A stretch of DNA of 64,000 nt from Desulfosporosinus meridiei DSM 13257. Lineage in GTDB: Bacteria; Bacillota; Desulfitobacteriia; Desulfitobacteriales; Desulfitobacteriaceae. Positions 27,794 to 36,514 of the stretch are shown piece by piece. Within the stretch, counting starts at the first letter, position 1. Each line of letters starts with the position of its first letter. The stretch spans positions 700,501 through 764,500 of the forward strand of contig NC_018515.1 in NCBI RefSeq assembly GCF_000231385.2, written 5' to 3'. The position numbers and the translations under genes are program-made. Below the pieces are notes generated by a model, which was not told the origin of the DNA, did not search any database, and saw nothing but the letters and a program-made list of their open reading frames with translations.

Positions 27794-27920
27794 CGAGACC
27801 CCCACTTCTTGTAAGTGGGTGTTTCCTTATTCTGCGCCACGCATCGGGTTAACTAAACGGTGGGGCAGAAGCTCAATCGGAGCCTTGAGTTTACTTGTCA
27901 GATTAAGTTAAAGCTGTGGA
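27794..27920. other. Structured non-coding remnant after the DUF2225 gene
   Basis: Three nested or consecutive hairpins: CCCCACTT/AAGTGGGTG, then CTGCGCCAC/GTGGGGCAG (27832-27871 approx.), then AAGCTCAA/TTGAGTTT. No coding frame covers them. The dense structure looks like the end region of an IS200/IS605-type element or a structured RNA. The first hairpin can serve as a terminator for the upstream gene. Confidence 0.4.
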
Positions 27921-28068
27921 GGGAGAGTTTAGGTCCTTCACGGCTTGTTTATTATATAAATATCTCTCATGTTAAGAAGAGTGGAGATTTTATTCAGTTG
28001 GAGAACAATGGTATAATGAGTGAATGTTATTATGCTAGTGCTAGTATTGGGTTAGGGAGGATTTATCA

Positions 28069-30237
28069 TTGGAGTTCAATCTTATCATTGCCAAAGAACT
28101 TGGTCTAAAGCCTAATCAAGTTAAAGAGGCTGTTAACTTACTGGATGGGGGAAATACGATCCCTTTCATTGCCCGTTATCGAAAGGAAGCAACAGGGGAA
28201 CTCGACGAAAACGTGTTGCGAAATATCGTTGAACGTTTAGACTATTTGCGTCGCTTGGATCAACGAAAAACTGAAGTTCTTCGCCTTATCGGCGAACAGG
28301 GTAAGCTTACAGAAGAATTGTCAGCTCAAATCACTACAGCCATGGCACTTCAAGAGGTCGAAGACCTCTATAGACCCTACAAGCAAAAACGTCGTACAAG
28401 AGCGACAATTGCTAAGGAGAAAGGGCTTGAACCATTAGCTGAGTGGTTGCTGATACAATATATTAGAGGGGATCCTCAGACGGAAGCGGAAAAATACTTA
28501 AATGAGGAGCTGGAGGTCAATTCTACTGAGGAAGCCTTAGCCGGGGCGATGGATATCATTGCAGAAACCATTGCCGATGACGCAGATCTTCGTAAAAGAA
28601 TTCGCGAGCAGACTTTTAAAACTGCAGATCTGGTAGCTGTTGCAGAGGCGAAGAAAGCTGAAGAACGCTCTCCTTTTGAGATGTATTATGATTATCGGGA
28701 GCCTGTTCGGAAGATTCCTCCTCATCGAGTTCTGGCTTTGAATCGTGGGGAAAAGGAAGAGTTCCTATCTGTTAGAGTTGAAACTCCATCGGACACAATC
28801 CATCGAATCATTGAAATGAAATATGTTAAAACCGGACAATCTGCCGCTTTGGTACAAAAGGCCGCCTTAGATTCGTATAAGCGATTGATTGAACCTTCTA
28901 TTGAACGAGAAGTTCGAGCTGAACTTTCTGCTCAAGCAGAAGAGCAAGCTATCAAAGTTTTTGCAGCTAATTTGCGTCAGCTATTACTGCAGCCGCCAGT
29001 TCGCGGAAAAATGGTCTTAGGTCTTGACCCCGGCTTTCGAACAGGGTGTAAGTGGGCAATTGTTGATGAAACCGGAAAGCTTTATCAAGTCGGGGTAATC
29101 TATCCCCATACCGGAAAGGGTAAACGAGAAGAGGCTAAAGAAATATTGCGGAAGGCGATCAAGGAGTATGGTGCGGATATTATTGCAATCGGGAATGGTA
29201 CTGCTTCTAGGGAGACAGAAGAGGTTGTAGCAGAGATGATTCAGGAGGATGGAATCCCTGTTGAATTCACCTTGGTTAGTGAAGCCGGAGCATCTGTATA
29301 TTCTGCTTCCAAATTAGCAGGTGAAGAATTCCCGGACTTTGATCTTTCCTTGCGAAGTGCAGTATCCATCGCTAGAAGGCTTCAAGATCCTTTAGCTGAA
29401 CTCGTTAAAATCGAACCAAAAGCTGTGGGAGTAGGCCAATATCAGCATGATGTCCAGCCTAAACGGTTAGAAGAGTCCTTGCATGGGGTCGTAGAATCCT
29501 GTGTTAATGTAGTGGGCGTTGATCTAAACACTGCCTCAGCATCTCTGCTCCAATATGTCGCCGGCTTAAAGCCTGCAGTGGCAAAAAATATTGTTGCTTT
29601 TCGAGATGAACACGGGAAATTTACACGCCGCGATCAGCTTAAGAAAATTCCAAGACTTGGAGCACAAACCTATATTCAGTGCGCTGGATTTATTCGTTTG
29701 CCGGATGGGGTTAATCCTTTAGAAAATACACCTGTCCATCCGGAATCCTATCAGCTTGCTGAAGATATCTTGAAAAGCATTGGCTGCACCCCTGTAGATT
29801 TGAGGGAACGTCTTACGGATGTTCGGAATAAACTTGCTGTTCTGAACCCGAATGAACTTGCCGAAAGGTTTGGCGCAGGGGTACCCACTGTACGAGATAT
29901 CTTAGATGCCTTACAAAGACCCGGACGAGATCCTCGGGAGGACTTACCCCGACCTTTGCTTCGGAAGGATATAACTCATATGGAAGATCTGAATGAAGGT
30001 ATGATTCTAGAAGGAACAGTGCGAAATGTAGTAGATTTTGGAGCTTTTGTAGATATTGGTGTCAAGCATGATGGTCTGGTTCATATTTCCCAATTGAGTG
30101 ATAAGTTCATTAAACATCCGATGGAAGCGGTAGCTGTCGGTGATATCGTTAAAGTACGTGTTATTGGAATCGACAAGGTAAGAGAACGAGTAAGTCTATC
30201 TATGAGAGATATTTTGGCGAATGCTTCATCTGTTTAA
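28069..30237 (+). CDS. tex: Tex-family RNA-binding transcription accessory protein
   Basis: Cytosolic 722-aa protein of the Tex family. It has an N-terminal helical domain, a YqgF-like RNase H fold (LGLDPGFRTGCKWAIVD near residue 320), helix-hairpin-helix units (about 490-570, TASASLLQYVAGLKPAVAKN) and a C-terminal S1 RNA-binding domain (about 645-715, GTVRNVVDFGAFVDIGVKHD). Tex affects transcription and translation quality in many bacteria. The start is TTG with GGGAGG 8 nt upstream. It has its own terminator. Confidence 0.95.
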   Translation: MEFNLIIAKELGLKPNQVKEAVNLLDGGNTIPFIARYRKEATGELDENVLRNIVERLDYLRRLDQRKTEVLRLIGEQGKLTEELSAQITTAMALQEVEDLYRPYKQKRRTRATIAKEKGLEPLAEWLLIQYIRGDPQTEAEKYLNEELEVNSTEEALAGAMDIIAETIADDADLRKRIREQTFKTADLVAVAEAKKAEERSPFEMYYDYREPVRKIPPHRVLALNRGEKEEFLSVRVETPSDTIHRIIEMKYVKTGQSAALVQKAALDSYKRLIEPSIEREVRAELSAQAEEQAIKVFAANLRQLLLQPPVRGKMVLGLDPGFRTGCKWAIVDETGKLYQVGVIYPHTGKGKREEAKEILRKAIKEYGADIIAIGNGTASRETEEVVAEMIQEDGIPVEFTLVSEAGASVYSASKLAGEEFPDFDLSLRSAVSIARRLQDPLAELVKIEPKAVGVGQYQHDVQPKRLEESLHGVVESCVNVVGVDLNTASASLLQYVAGLKPAVAKNIVAFRDEHGKFTRRDQLKKIPRLGAQTYIQCAGFIRLPDGVNPLENTPVHPESYQLAEDILKSIGCTPVDLRERLTDVRNKLAVLNPNELAERFGAGVPTVRDILDALQRPGRDPREDLPRPLLRKDITHMEDLNEGMILEGTVRNVVDFGAFVDIGVKHDGLVHISQLSDKFIKHPMEAVAVGDIVKVRVIGIDKVRERVSLSMRDILANASSV

Positions 30238-30243
30238 GAGGTT

Positions 30244-30273
30244 AAAGACGCTCGGTGAAAACCAAGCGTCTTT
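30244..30273 (+). terminator. Intrinsic terminator after tex
   Basis: AAAGACGCT-GGT pairs with ACC-AGCGTCTTT over a GAAA loop, followed by a short T-rich tail. Confidence 0.8.
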
Positions 30274-30304
30274 GTGAATGTTTATTAAATATAATAAATA
30301 GAGG

Positions 30305-31066
30305 GTGCGAGGGGTTTTGGTAAAAGTAGATATATATAGAAGTGTTCTCCGGGAATTAGAAGATTGGGATCAATATTTATTAGATGAATCTTGTCTGCCT
30401 GGACCTAGAGCAAATCTTGAATTAATCAAGGCAGTTGCCGAAGAAGGGACAGAAGAGAGATTTATGAACTATCTTTCCCTAGACTCAGCTATTGCTCCTT
30501 TTGGTTCTGCAGCGGAGTTTTTGCCCATATGTGGTGTTGTTGGTTTAGGGAGTTTGATTGCTCAAGGACGTGTGGAACTTCTTGAACTATTGCGCTCATT
30601 TTCTTCCGATATAAGGTGGAGGATAAGAGAAGGGGTAGCAATAGCCTTACAACGGATTGGAGAGTCGAATATTCATGTTCTTTTGAATGAAATGGCTGAA
30701 TGGAGTGAGGGGAGCCTTTTAGAAAAGCGTTCAGTGGTGGCTGCTTTATGCGAACCAAAGCTCCTTAATCATCAAAAGCATATCAATGTTGTTTTGCAAG
30801 TTCTCGATAAAATTACGTTTAACATTATTAGTGAACAAAACAGAAAGTCAAATGATTTTAAAATCCTGAGAAAATCCTTAGGATATGGTTGGAGTGTTGT
30901 AGTTGCAGCGGATCCAGAAGATGGAAAGAAATATATGGAAAAATGGTTAGCGCATGATGATAAAGACATTAGGTGGATTATGAAGGAGAACCTGAGAAAA
31001 AAACGGCTTGAGAAAATGGACCTGGACTGGACAAGAAGATGGAAAGCTGAACTTGGTGTGAATTAG
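30305..31066 (+). CDS. HEAT-repeat-like protein of unknown function
   Basis: Protein of 253 aa, almost all helical, with HEAT-like units such as SDIRWRIREGVAIALQRIGE and DKDIRWIMKENLRKKRL. It has no signal peptide or membrane segment. Similar proteins in Firmicutes are annotated as HEAT-repeat or DNA-alkylation-repeat-like, without a known role. The start (GTG at 30305) is uncertain because only weak purine stretches precede it. It lies 49 nt before an amidohydrolase gene and may share its transcript. Confidence 0.6.
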   Translation: MRGVLVKVDIYRSVLRELEDWDQYLLDESCLPGPRANLELIKAVAEEGTEERFMNYLSLDSAIAPFGSAAEFLPICGVVGLGSLIAQGRVELLELLRSFSSDIRWRIREGVAIALQRIGESNIHVLLNEMAEWSEGSLLEKRSVVAALCEPKLLNHQKHINVVLQVLDKITFNIISEQNRKSNDFKILRKSLGYGWSVVVAADPEDGKKYMEKWLAHDDKDIRWIMKENLRKKRLEKMDLDWTRRWKAELGVN

Positions 31067-31115
31067 AAATTTAAAATGGCTTATAAATCGTGTGAATTGG
31101 AGGAGTAGACTAAGT

Positions 31116-32288
31116 ATGAAGAAGCTTTATATAAAAAATGGTCTGATTAAAACTATGGCTGGGCAAGAATTTATGGGGTATATCCTTATTGAAGGGGCGA
31201 AAATTGCTGCCCTCGGTAAGACCATTGATCTGAACCTTCCTGAAGATGCAGAAGTGATAGATGCTGGGGGGGCTCTCGTCTTGCCGGGATTTATTGATGC
31301 TCATTGCCATGTAGGGATTGGAGAAGAGATCTACCGCTGGGAAGGGGAAGACTTTAATGAGATGACAGATCCCGTCACACCGGATATGCGGGCTATTGAT
31401 GGGATTAACCCAGAAGATGAGGGTTTTAGAGATGCCCGTCTTGGTGGAGTGACTACAGTCTTTACTGTACCTGGAAGTGCCAATGTAATTGGGGGTACCG
31501 GTGTGGTTATGAAAACTGCAGGGAAGATTGTTGACAAAATGATAGTGCGTGACCCTGCCGGAATGAAGATAGCATTTGGAGAGAATCCTAAGATGGTTTA
31601 TGGCGAACAAAAGAAAATGCCCATGACTCGGATGGGAACTGCGGCACTTCTTCGTCAAACCTTAGTGGATGCCCAGACCTATAAGGATAAGTTGGAGCAG
31701 GGTGAAACAGATCCTGATAAACTCCCGGAGAGGGACTTAGGCTTAGAGGTTCTCGTTAAGGTATTAAATCGCGAAATCCCCCTTCGAGCTCATGCTCATC
31801 GTGCAGATGATATTATGACAGCTATTCGCATTGCCCGAGAGTTCAATGTAGATTTGGTCATAGAACATTGTACTGAAGGACACAAAATTGCAGAGGAACT
31901 AGCGGAACAGGGATATCCTGCTGTCGTAGGACCTTTACTTACCAATCGGTCGAAAGTCGAGCTGAAGGATAAATCCTTCCAAACCCCTGGAATTTTAGCT
32001 AAGGCTGGGGTCAAGGTAGCAATTATGACGGATCATTCCGTCACCCCAATTGAACAACTTCCTCTTTGTGCAGCTTTAGCGTGTAAAGCAGGGATGGATG
32101 AAGAAGATGCTTTGCGGGCTATAACTATAAATGCAGCAGAGATCTTAGGGGTATCTGATCGTATCGGAACTTTAGAAGTCGGGAAGGATGCAGATATTGT
32201 TATTTGGTCTGAACATCCTTTTACAATCAAGGCCAACCCACTCTACGTCATCATTAATGGAAAGATTGTAAAGCCAGAAGCTATATAA
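31116..32288 (+). CDS. Amidohydrolase (imidazolonepropionase/dihydroorotase-like)
   Basis: Cytosolic metal-dependent hydrolase of 390 aa from the ATG at 31116, which has GGAGGAG 10 nt upstream. The metal-binding motif PGFIDAHCHVG lies near residue 55. His residues in RAHAHRADD and VIEHCTEG, and the Asp in MTDHSVTP, complete the amidohydrolase set. The C-terminal GTLEVGKDADIVIWS is the usual beta-sandwich end. The substrate is unknown. It is placed directly before the tsaE gene with a 26-nt gap. Confidence 0.88.
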   Translation: MKKLYIKNGLIKTMAGQEFMGYILIEGAKIAALGKTIDLNLPEDAEVIDAGGALVLPGFIDAHCHVGIGEEIYRWEGEDFNEMTDPVTPDMRAIDGINPEDEGFRDARLGGVTTVFTVPGSANVIGGTGVVMKTAGKIVDKMIVRDPAGMKIAFGENPKMVYGEQKKMPMTRMGTAALLRQTLVDAQTYKDKLEQGETDPDKLPERDLGLEVLVKVLNREIPLRAHAHRADDIMTAIRIAREFNVDLVIEHCTEGHKIAEELAEQGYPAVVGPLLTNRSKVELKDKSFQTPGILAKAGVKVAIMTDHSVTPIEQLPLCAALACKAGMDEEDALRAITINAAEILGVSDRIGTLEVGKDADIVIWSEHPFTIKANPLYVIINGKIVKPEAI

Positions 32289-32314
32289 TAAAGCCATTGT
32301 ATCAGGAGGAAAAA

Positions 32315-32800
32315 ATGGAGCAAAGATTTACAAGTATAACAGTTGAGGATACACGTGAGTTGGGGAAACAACTGGCCGGGTTTTTGTGTGGGGGAGATGT
32401 GGTTGCTCTGATAGGGGATTTAGGAGCAGGTAAAACGGCTTTTGCTCAGGGAGTGGGGGAGGGGCTAGCGATCGTTGGCCCTATGACGAGTCCAACCTTC
32501 ACTTTAATTCATGAATACAATGGTCAAGCAAATGGAACAGAGATTCGCTTGGTTCACATGGATCTTTATCGATTACAACACCCCGAAGAGGCTGAGGTCA
32601 TCGGAATCGAGGATTCCTTTGTCGAAGATACGATTTGTCTGATAGAATGGCCAAAAATTGCGGAGGATTATTTGCCGGATGATCGCTTAAATGTTGAAAT
32701 CCATGGAAGTGGAGAAATGCCCCGTGAGATAATTGTTTATTCTAATGACTCTAGGTGGGAGCAACGCTTAAACTTTTTGGCAAATAACAGGAGGTTATAG
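32315..32800 (+). CDS. tsaE: tRNA threonylcarbamoyladenosine ATPase TsaE
   Basis: ATPase of 161 aa from the ATG at 32315 (AGGAGGA upstream; an in-frame start at 32297 has no site). The P-loop is GDLGAGKTAF near residue 35. The motif SPTFTLIHEY and LVHMDLYRL are typical of TsaE/YjeE. It works with TsaB and TsaD to place t6A on ANN-decoding tRNAs. All of tsaE, tsaB, rimI and tsaD lie here in a tight operon. Confidence 0.95.
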   Translation: MEQRFTSITVEDTRELGKQLAGFLCGGDVVALIGDLGAGKTAFAQGVGEGLAIVGPMTSPTFTLIHEYNGQANGTEIRLVHMDLYRLQHPEEAEVIGIEDSFVEDTICLIEWPKIAEDYLPDDRLNVEIHGSGEMPREIIVYSNDSRWEQRLNFLANNRRL

Positions 32801-32807
32801 TGATCCA

Positions 32808-33533
32808 ATGAAATATTTAACCATAGATACTACAACAAAGGTTACAGCCTTAGCTTTAGCGGAAGATGGACGATTAGTTAGTGAGGGTTTTTTACACACC
32901 TCAAAAACTCACTCGGAACGAATTATCCCTATGCTCGATCAATTACTTTCAGCTGCGGATTGGTCTCTCCAGGATCTTGAGATGATTGGTGTAGTGCGGG
33001 GGCCCGGTTCTTTTACAGGTATTCGTATTGGAATTGCAACAGCCCAGGGATTAGCCCAGGTTCTTAATCTTCCGCTTGTGGCCGTAGTGTCCTTAGATGC
33101 TTTGGCCTGGGCTGGTAAGGGCAGAACTGAAGACATTGTTCCCATATTAGATGCACGGAAGAATGAGTGGTATACTGCACGCTATCATTGGCGGTCAGGG
33201 GCAGAACGTGCTGATTGTTTAACACCACCACAAGCTATGGCAACTGAACAATGGCTGAATTATTTAAGAGGATTGAATTGTTCACTTTGTTTTGTAGGCG
33301 ACGCTGCAGCCAAGGCCAAGGGAAGAATTGAGGAAATATTGGGTGAGAGAGCAGTGATTTTACCAGACTATATTAGTTTGCCTCGCGGGGCCTATGCTGC
33401 CCAAGCCGTCTGGGAAAGGTGGAAAGAAATTGGTGAAGGGGAACTGGTTGAACCCTACTATATCCGCTTTTCAGAGGCAGAGGTGAATTGGGCGAAGAAA
33501 GAGGAAGCGCGGAGGAACGGGAAAGATGAATAA
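32808..33533 (+). CDS. tsaB: t6A biosynthesis protein TsaB
   Basis: Protein of 241 aa of the ASKHA fold, a catalytically inactive partner of TsaD. It begins with YLTIDTTTKVTALAL and contains VVRGPGSFTGIRIGIATAQGL in two overlapping parts typical of TsaB/YeaZ. The ATG follows AGGAGG at 12 nt. Its end overlaps the rimI start by 8 nt. Confidence 0.94.
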   Translation: MKYLTIDTTTKVTALALAEDGRLVSEGFLHTSKTHSERIIPMLDQLLSAADWSLQDLEMIGVVRGPGSFTGIRIGIATAQGLAQVLNLPLVAVVSLDALAWAGKGRTEDIVPILDARKNEWYTARYHWRSGAERADCLTPPQAMATEQWLNYLRGLNCSLCFVGDAAAKAKGRIEEILGERAVILPDYISLPRGAYAAQAVWERWKEIGEGELVEPYYIRFSEAEVNWAKKEEARRNGKDE

Positions 33534-33993
33534 CGGGATTATACGTCCCATGCTTGTGGAAGATCTCGAGGCAATAATGGAAATAGAAATTGCTTCTTTT
33601 TCTACACCTTGGTCCGTACAAGCCTTTAAAGCAGAGTTGAAAGATAATGAATATGCCAGGTATTCTTGCTTAGAGTTAGATGGCAAGGTAATTGGTTATA
33701 TGGGACTCTGGTTTATACTTGATGAAGGTCATATTACAAACGTAGCAATTGCTCCGAACTATCGGGGGCAACAATGGGGAGAGTTTTTGATGCGGACTGT
33801 TATGGCTAAAATGGCAGCTGAGGGAATGGAACGCATGACACTTGAGGTTCGAAAATCGAATAGCCCAGCCCAGTCCTTATATCAACGCTTGGGTTTTACT
33901 ACCGCAGGAGTTCGAAAAGGGTATTATGCGGATACAGGAGAAGATGCTTTGATTATGTGGGCAGAATTAGGAATGGAGGTGAATAAGGCATGA
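33526..33993 (+). CDS. rimI: Ribosomal-protein S18 alanine N-acetyltransferase RimI
   Basis: GNAT acetyltransferase of 155 aa. The acetyl-CoA site is VAIAPNYRGQQWGEFLM, and the C-terminal SLYQRLGFTTAGVRKGYY is the usual RimI end. It acetylates the N-terminus of ribosomal protein S18 in model bacteria. It overlaps tsaB at its start and tsaD at its end (ATGA). Confidence 0.93.
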   Translation: MNNGIIRPMLVEDLEAIMEIEIASFSTPWSVQAFKAELKDNEYARYSCLELDGKVIGYMGLWFILDEGHITNVAIAPNYRGQQWGEFLMRTVMAKMAAEGMERMTLEVRKSNSPAQSLYQRLGFTTAGVRKGYYADTGEDALIMWAELGMEVNKA

Positions 33994-35030
33994 CTGGGAA
34001 GCAAAAAGGCAAAATTATAATTTTGGGAATTGAAACCAGCTGCGATGAGACATCGGCAGCAGTTTTGGCGGATGGTACGGATCTTCGGAGTCATGTTATC
34101 TCCTCACAGATATCTACTCATCAAAAGTATGGGGGAGTTGTACCTGAAATTGCTTCCAGGGAGCATAGCATGCATTTTCGACCAGTTGTTCAGCAGGCTC
34201 TTGATGAGGCCCAGGTAACCTTTCAGGATTTGTCTGCCATTGCTGTTACCTACGGTCCCGGACTAGTCGGGTCCTTATTAGTTGGGGTTTCTGGAGCAAA
34301 AGCTATGGCCTACGCATCGAAGATACCTTTGATTGGAATTAATCACCTGGAAGCTCATATCTACGCTAATTTTATTCAGCAAAAAGACTTGCAGTTTCCC
34401 CTGCTAGCCTTATTAGTTTCCGGCGGGCATACCCATCTGATTCTGTTTGAAGGCCATGGGAAGTATGAAGTATTGGGGTACACTCGAGATGATGCAGCAG
34501 GAGAAGCTTTAGATAAAGTAGCTAGAACTTTAGGGTTAGGTTATCCGGGAGGTCCTCAGATCCAAAGGGTGAGTCAAGAGGGCAATCCTCAGGCTTTTAA
34601 ATTTCCCAGGGCGATGCTGGAGGCGGATAGTTTGGATTTTAGTTTTAGTGGTATGAAATCTGCCGTCTTAAACACCTTGAACTCAGCTCGGATGCGTGGA
34701 GAGGTATTAAGTGTTCCGGATATTGCAGCTTCTTTCCAGGAAGCGGTAGTCGATGTATTGGTACGCAAGACCTTAATGGCTATTAAAAGAACAGGGGTTA
34801 AGACTCTGCTCCTAGCAGGTGGAGTTGCAGCTAATAAGCTGCTGCGTGAAACCTTAGAAATGTCTTTATTAAAGCTAGGGATCCGGCTGGTCTATCCAGA
34901 GCCTATTTATTGTACTGACAATGGGGCTATGATAGCAACGGCCGGATATTATCATTACTTAGTGGGAGACTTCGCACCCTGGACTCTAAACGCAGTTCCC
35001 GGACTTAGTTTTCCCAGGCTAAACAATTAA
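33990..35030 (+). CDS. tsaD: t6A synthase catalytic subunit TsaD
   Basis: Cytosolic 346-aa enzyme that transfers the threonylcarbamoyl group to A37 of tRNA. Motifs: GIETSCDETSAAV at the N-terminus, the metal-binding HLEAH, LVSGGHTHL and the C-terminal CTDNGAMIA. The start overlaps the rimI stop. It is the last gene of the operon; a DnaA-box cluster follows. Confidence 0.96.
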   Translation: MTGKQKGKIIILGIETSCDETSAAVLADGTDLRSHVISSQISTHQKYGGVVPEIASREHSMHFRPVVQQALDEAQVTFQDLSAIAVTYGPGLVGSLLVGVSGAKAMAYASKIPLIGINHLEAHIYANFIQQKDLQFPLLALLVSGGHTHLILFEGHGKYEVLGYTRDDAAGEALDKVARTLGLGYPGGPQIQRVSQEGNPQAFKFPRAMLEADSLDFSFSGMKSAVLNTLNSARMRGEVLSVPDIAASFQEAVVDVLVRKTLMAIKRTGVKTLLLAGGVAANKLLRETLEMSLLKLGIRLVYPEPIYCTDNGAMIATAGYYHYLVGDFAPWTLNAVPGLSFPRLNN

Positions 35031-35063
35031 AGCAATAATCCTCTGTTAAGGAAGCATATGTTC

Positions 35064-35238
35064 TGTGGATAAGGTAGACCTGTGGACAATGTGGATAAGT
35101 CTGTAGATAACTCATTATAGCGGCTTTGCAGTTTTGCACAGGATGGGTTGGTTTTGGGATAGTATTATCCACAGACTCTGTGGATAATGTGGATAACCTA
35201 AGAATAAGGCGCAATAATTGGATTTTCTAAGTGGATAA
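35064..35238. promoter_or_regulatory. DnaA-box cluster between tsaD and the MTHF synthetase gene
   Basis: Five perfect DnaA boxes TTATCCACA, four read as TGTGGATAA (35064, 35090, 35179, 35188) and one in the other direction (35165-35173). Three one-mismatch boxes lie among them (TGTGGACAA at 35081, TGTAGATAA at 35102, AGTGGATAA at 35230). Eight sites in 175 bp in a 378-bp gap is far above chance. The rest of the gap (to 35408) is AT-rich and holds no gene. Confidence 0.8.
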
Positions 35239-35408
35239 CTTTGTGGGTTTTAGGAGAACGAATGGATAATGTGAATAGAACCTATGAGTGATAAGTTGCA
35301 GATATTAAAGTTATTAACAAAATATTTTAATTTTTTGGGGAAGGATTTTGCCTAGATTAATCGAATAATTCTAAATGCACGAGATTTTACCAAAGGGGTA
35401 GCTCAAAG

Positions 35409-36008
35409 ATGAATGAAGAATCGTATTGTTCAAAGATTGAAGTGCGCAAATCGTGTTTACAGCAACGGGCCGCTTTAGGAGAGCAAGAGAGAAGCAATAA
35501 AAGTTTTTTAATCCGGAAAAAGTTAGAAGACCTGCCGGAATTCAAAACAGCTCAAACAGTGATGTTATTCCTTAACTTTCGCGATGAAGTCGAAACAACT
35601 GCCTCAGCGGAAGCGGTAGTTGCGTGTAAAAAAAAGCTTATATTACCTCGTTGTGCGCCTAAGGGGATACTTCTTCCTCTGAAAGTCAGCAATCTAGCGG
35701 TAGATCTTGAGCCGGGAGCTTGGGGAATTCGTGAACCAAAACTGACGAATGAGGAGGTAAATCCTTTAGAGATTGATTTAGTCGTTGTACCTGGAGCGGG
35801 ATTTGACCTGCAGGGAAATCGCTTAGGGTATGGGGGAGGCTTTTATGATCGCTTTTTTCCGCGATTAAAGAGCTTGACGCCCAGGGTAGCTCTTGGTTTT
35901 GAATGTCAGATTATTGACCAAGTACCTGTTGATAAGCACGATGTTAAAATGACTAAATTAGTCACGGAAAAAATGGTCTACGATTTTGGAAAAATAGCAA
36001 ATCAATAG
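35409..36008 (+). CDS. 5-formyltetrahydrofolate cyclo-ligase
   Basis: Cytosolic 199-aa enzyme (MTHF synthetase) that returns 5-formyl-THF to the one-carbon pool with ATP. Motifs: VMLFLNFRDEVET, the DLVVVPGAGFDLQGNRLGYG region and GGFYDRFF, then a C-terminal VPVDKHDVKM. The ATG lies after AGGGGTAGC. It lies 11 nt before the formate dehydrogenase subunit genes, which suggests a common transcript for formate and folate one-carbon metabolism. Confidence 0.92.
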   Translation: MNEESYCSKIEVRKSCLQQRAALGEQERSNKSFLIRKKLEDLPEFKTAQTVMLFLNFRDEVETTASAEAVVACKKKLILPRCAPKGILLPLKVSNLAVDLEPGAWGIREPKLTNEEVNPLEIDLVVVPGAGFDLQGNRLGYGGGFYDRFFPRLKSLTPRVALGFECQIIDQVPVDKHDVKMTKLVTEKMVYDFGKIANQ

Positions 36009-36019
36009 GGGGGATTTTT

Positions 36020-36502
36020 TTGTGCACTGCGTGTGAAGAGCTAGTAGATCCTAAGGAAATCCAGCTGGAAGAAATAATTAATAGGCATAAACATCAGAAC
36101 GGACCTCTTATCCCAGTTTTGCAAGGAGCACAAGAGGTTTATGGGTATTTGCCTGCTCATGTGCTAAAACACATTAGTAAAGCCTTGCATATCCCGTTAG
36201 CCAGAATTTATGGTGTAGTTACATTTTATGCCCAGTTTCGCTTAACTCCTATGGGACGTAATTTAATCAATATCTGTTTGGGAACTGCTTGTCATGTTCG
36301 TGGCGGTGCCAAGATTGTAGAAGCTCTTGAAAAGGAATTAAAGATTAAAGATGGAGCTACAACAGAGGATGGACGTTTTACTTTAGAAGTCGTGGCCTGC
36401 ATTGGAGCTTGTGGACTGGCACCTGTAATATCAATTAACAATGAGGTTCATGGACGTTTAGTACCGGAGAGCATTGCCGGGATATTGGCTAAATACGAGT
36501 AG
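36020..36502 (+). CDS. Formate dehydrogenase-associated NuoE-like subunit
   Basis: [2Fe-2S] thioredoxin-fold subunit of 160 aa. Ligands lie in CLGTACHVRGG and CIGACGLAP. It is a paralogue of the HydC-type protein at 10696 and shares the segment YGYLPAHVLKHI. The start is TTG, with GGGGGGA upstream. With the NuoF-like gene next to it and the selenoprotein FdhF it forms an NAD-linked (perhaps bifurcating) formate dehydrogenase. Confidence 0.9.
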   Translation: MCTACEELVDPKEIQLEEIINRHKHQNGPLIPVLQGAQEVYGYLPAHVLKHISKALHIPLARIYGVVTFYAQFRLTPMGRNLINICLGTACHVRGGAKIVEALEKELKIKDGATTEDGRFTLEVVACIGACGLAPVISINNEVHGRLVPESIAGILAKYE

Positions 36503-36514
36503 GGGGATAAAGGG

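Noticed and set aside
27860-28108. Coding frame between the DUF2225 gene and tex
   Set aside because: It overlaps the hairpin block and the tex start, has no ribosome site, and the translation shows no recognisable fold.
35305-35335. Rex operator near the folate/formate operon
   Set aside because: A TTAACAA half-site is present with an imperfect partner and a wrong spacing (5 instead of 4), and the region is very AT-rich.
35031-35408. Chromosomal replication origin
   Set aside because: DnaA boxes are clustered, but neither dnaA, dnaN nor rpmH is near, and no clear DNA-unwinding element was identified. A titration or regulatory cluster is more likely.
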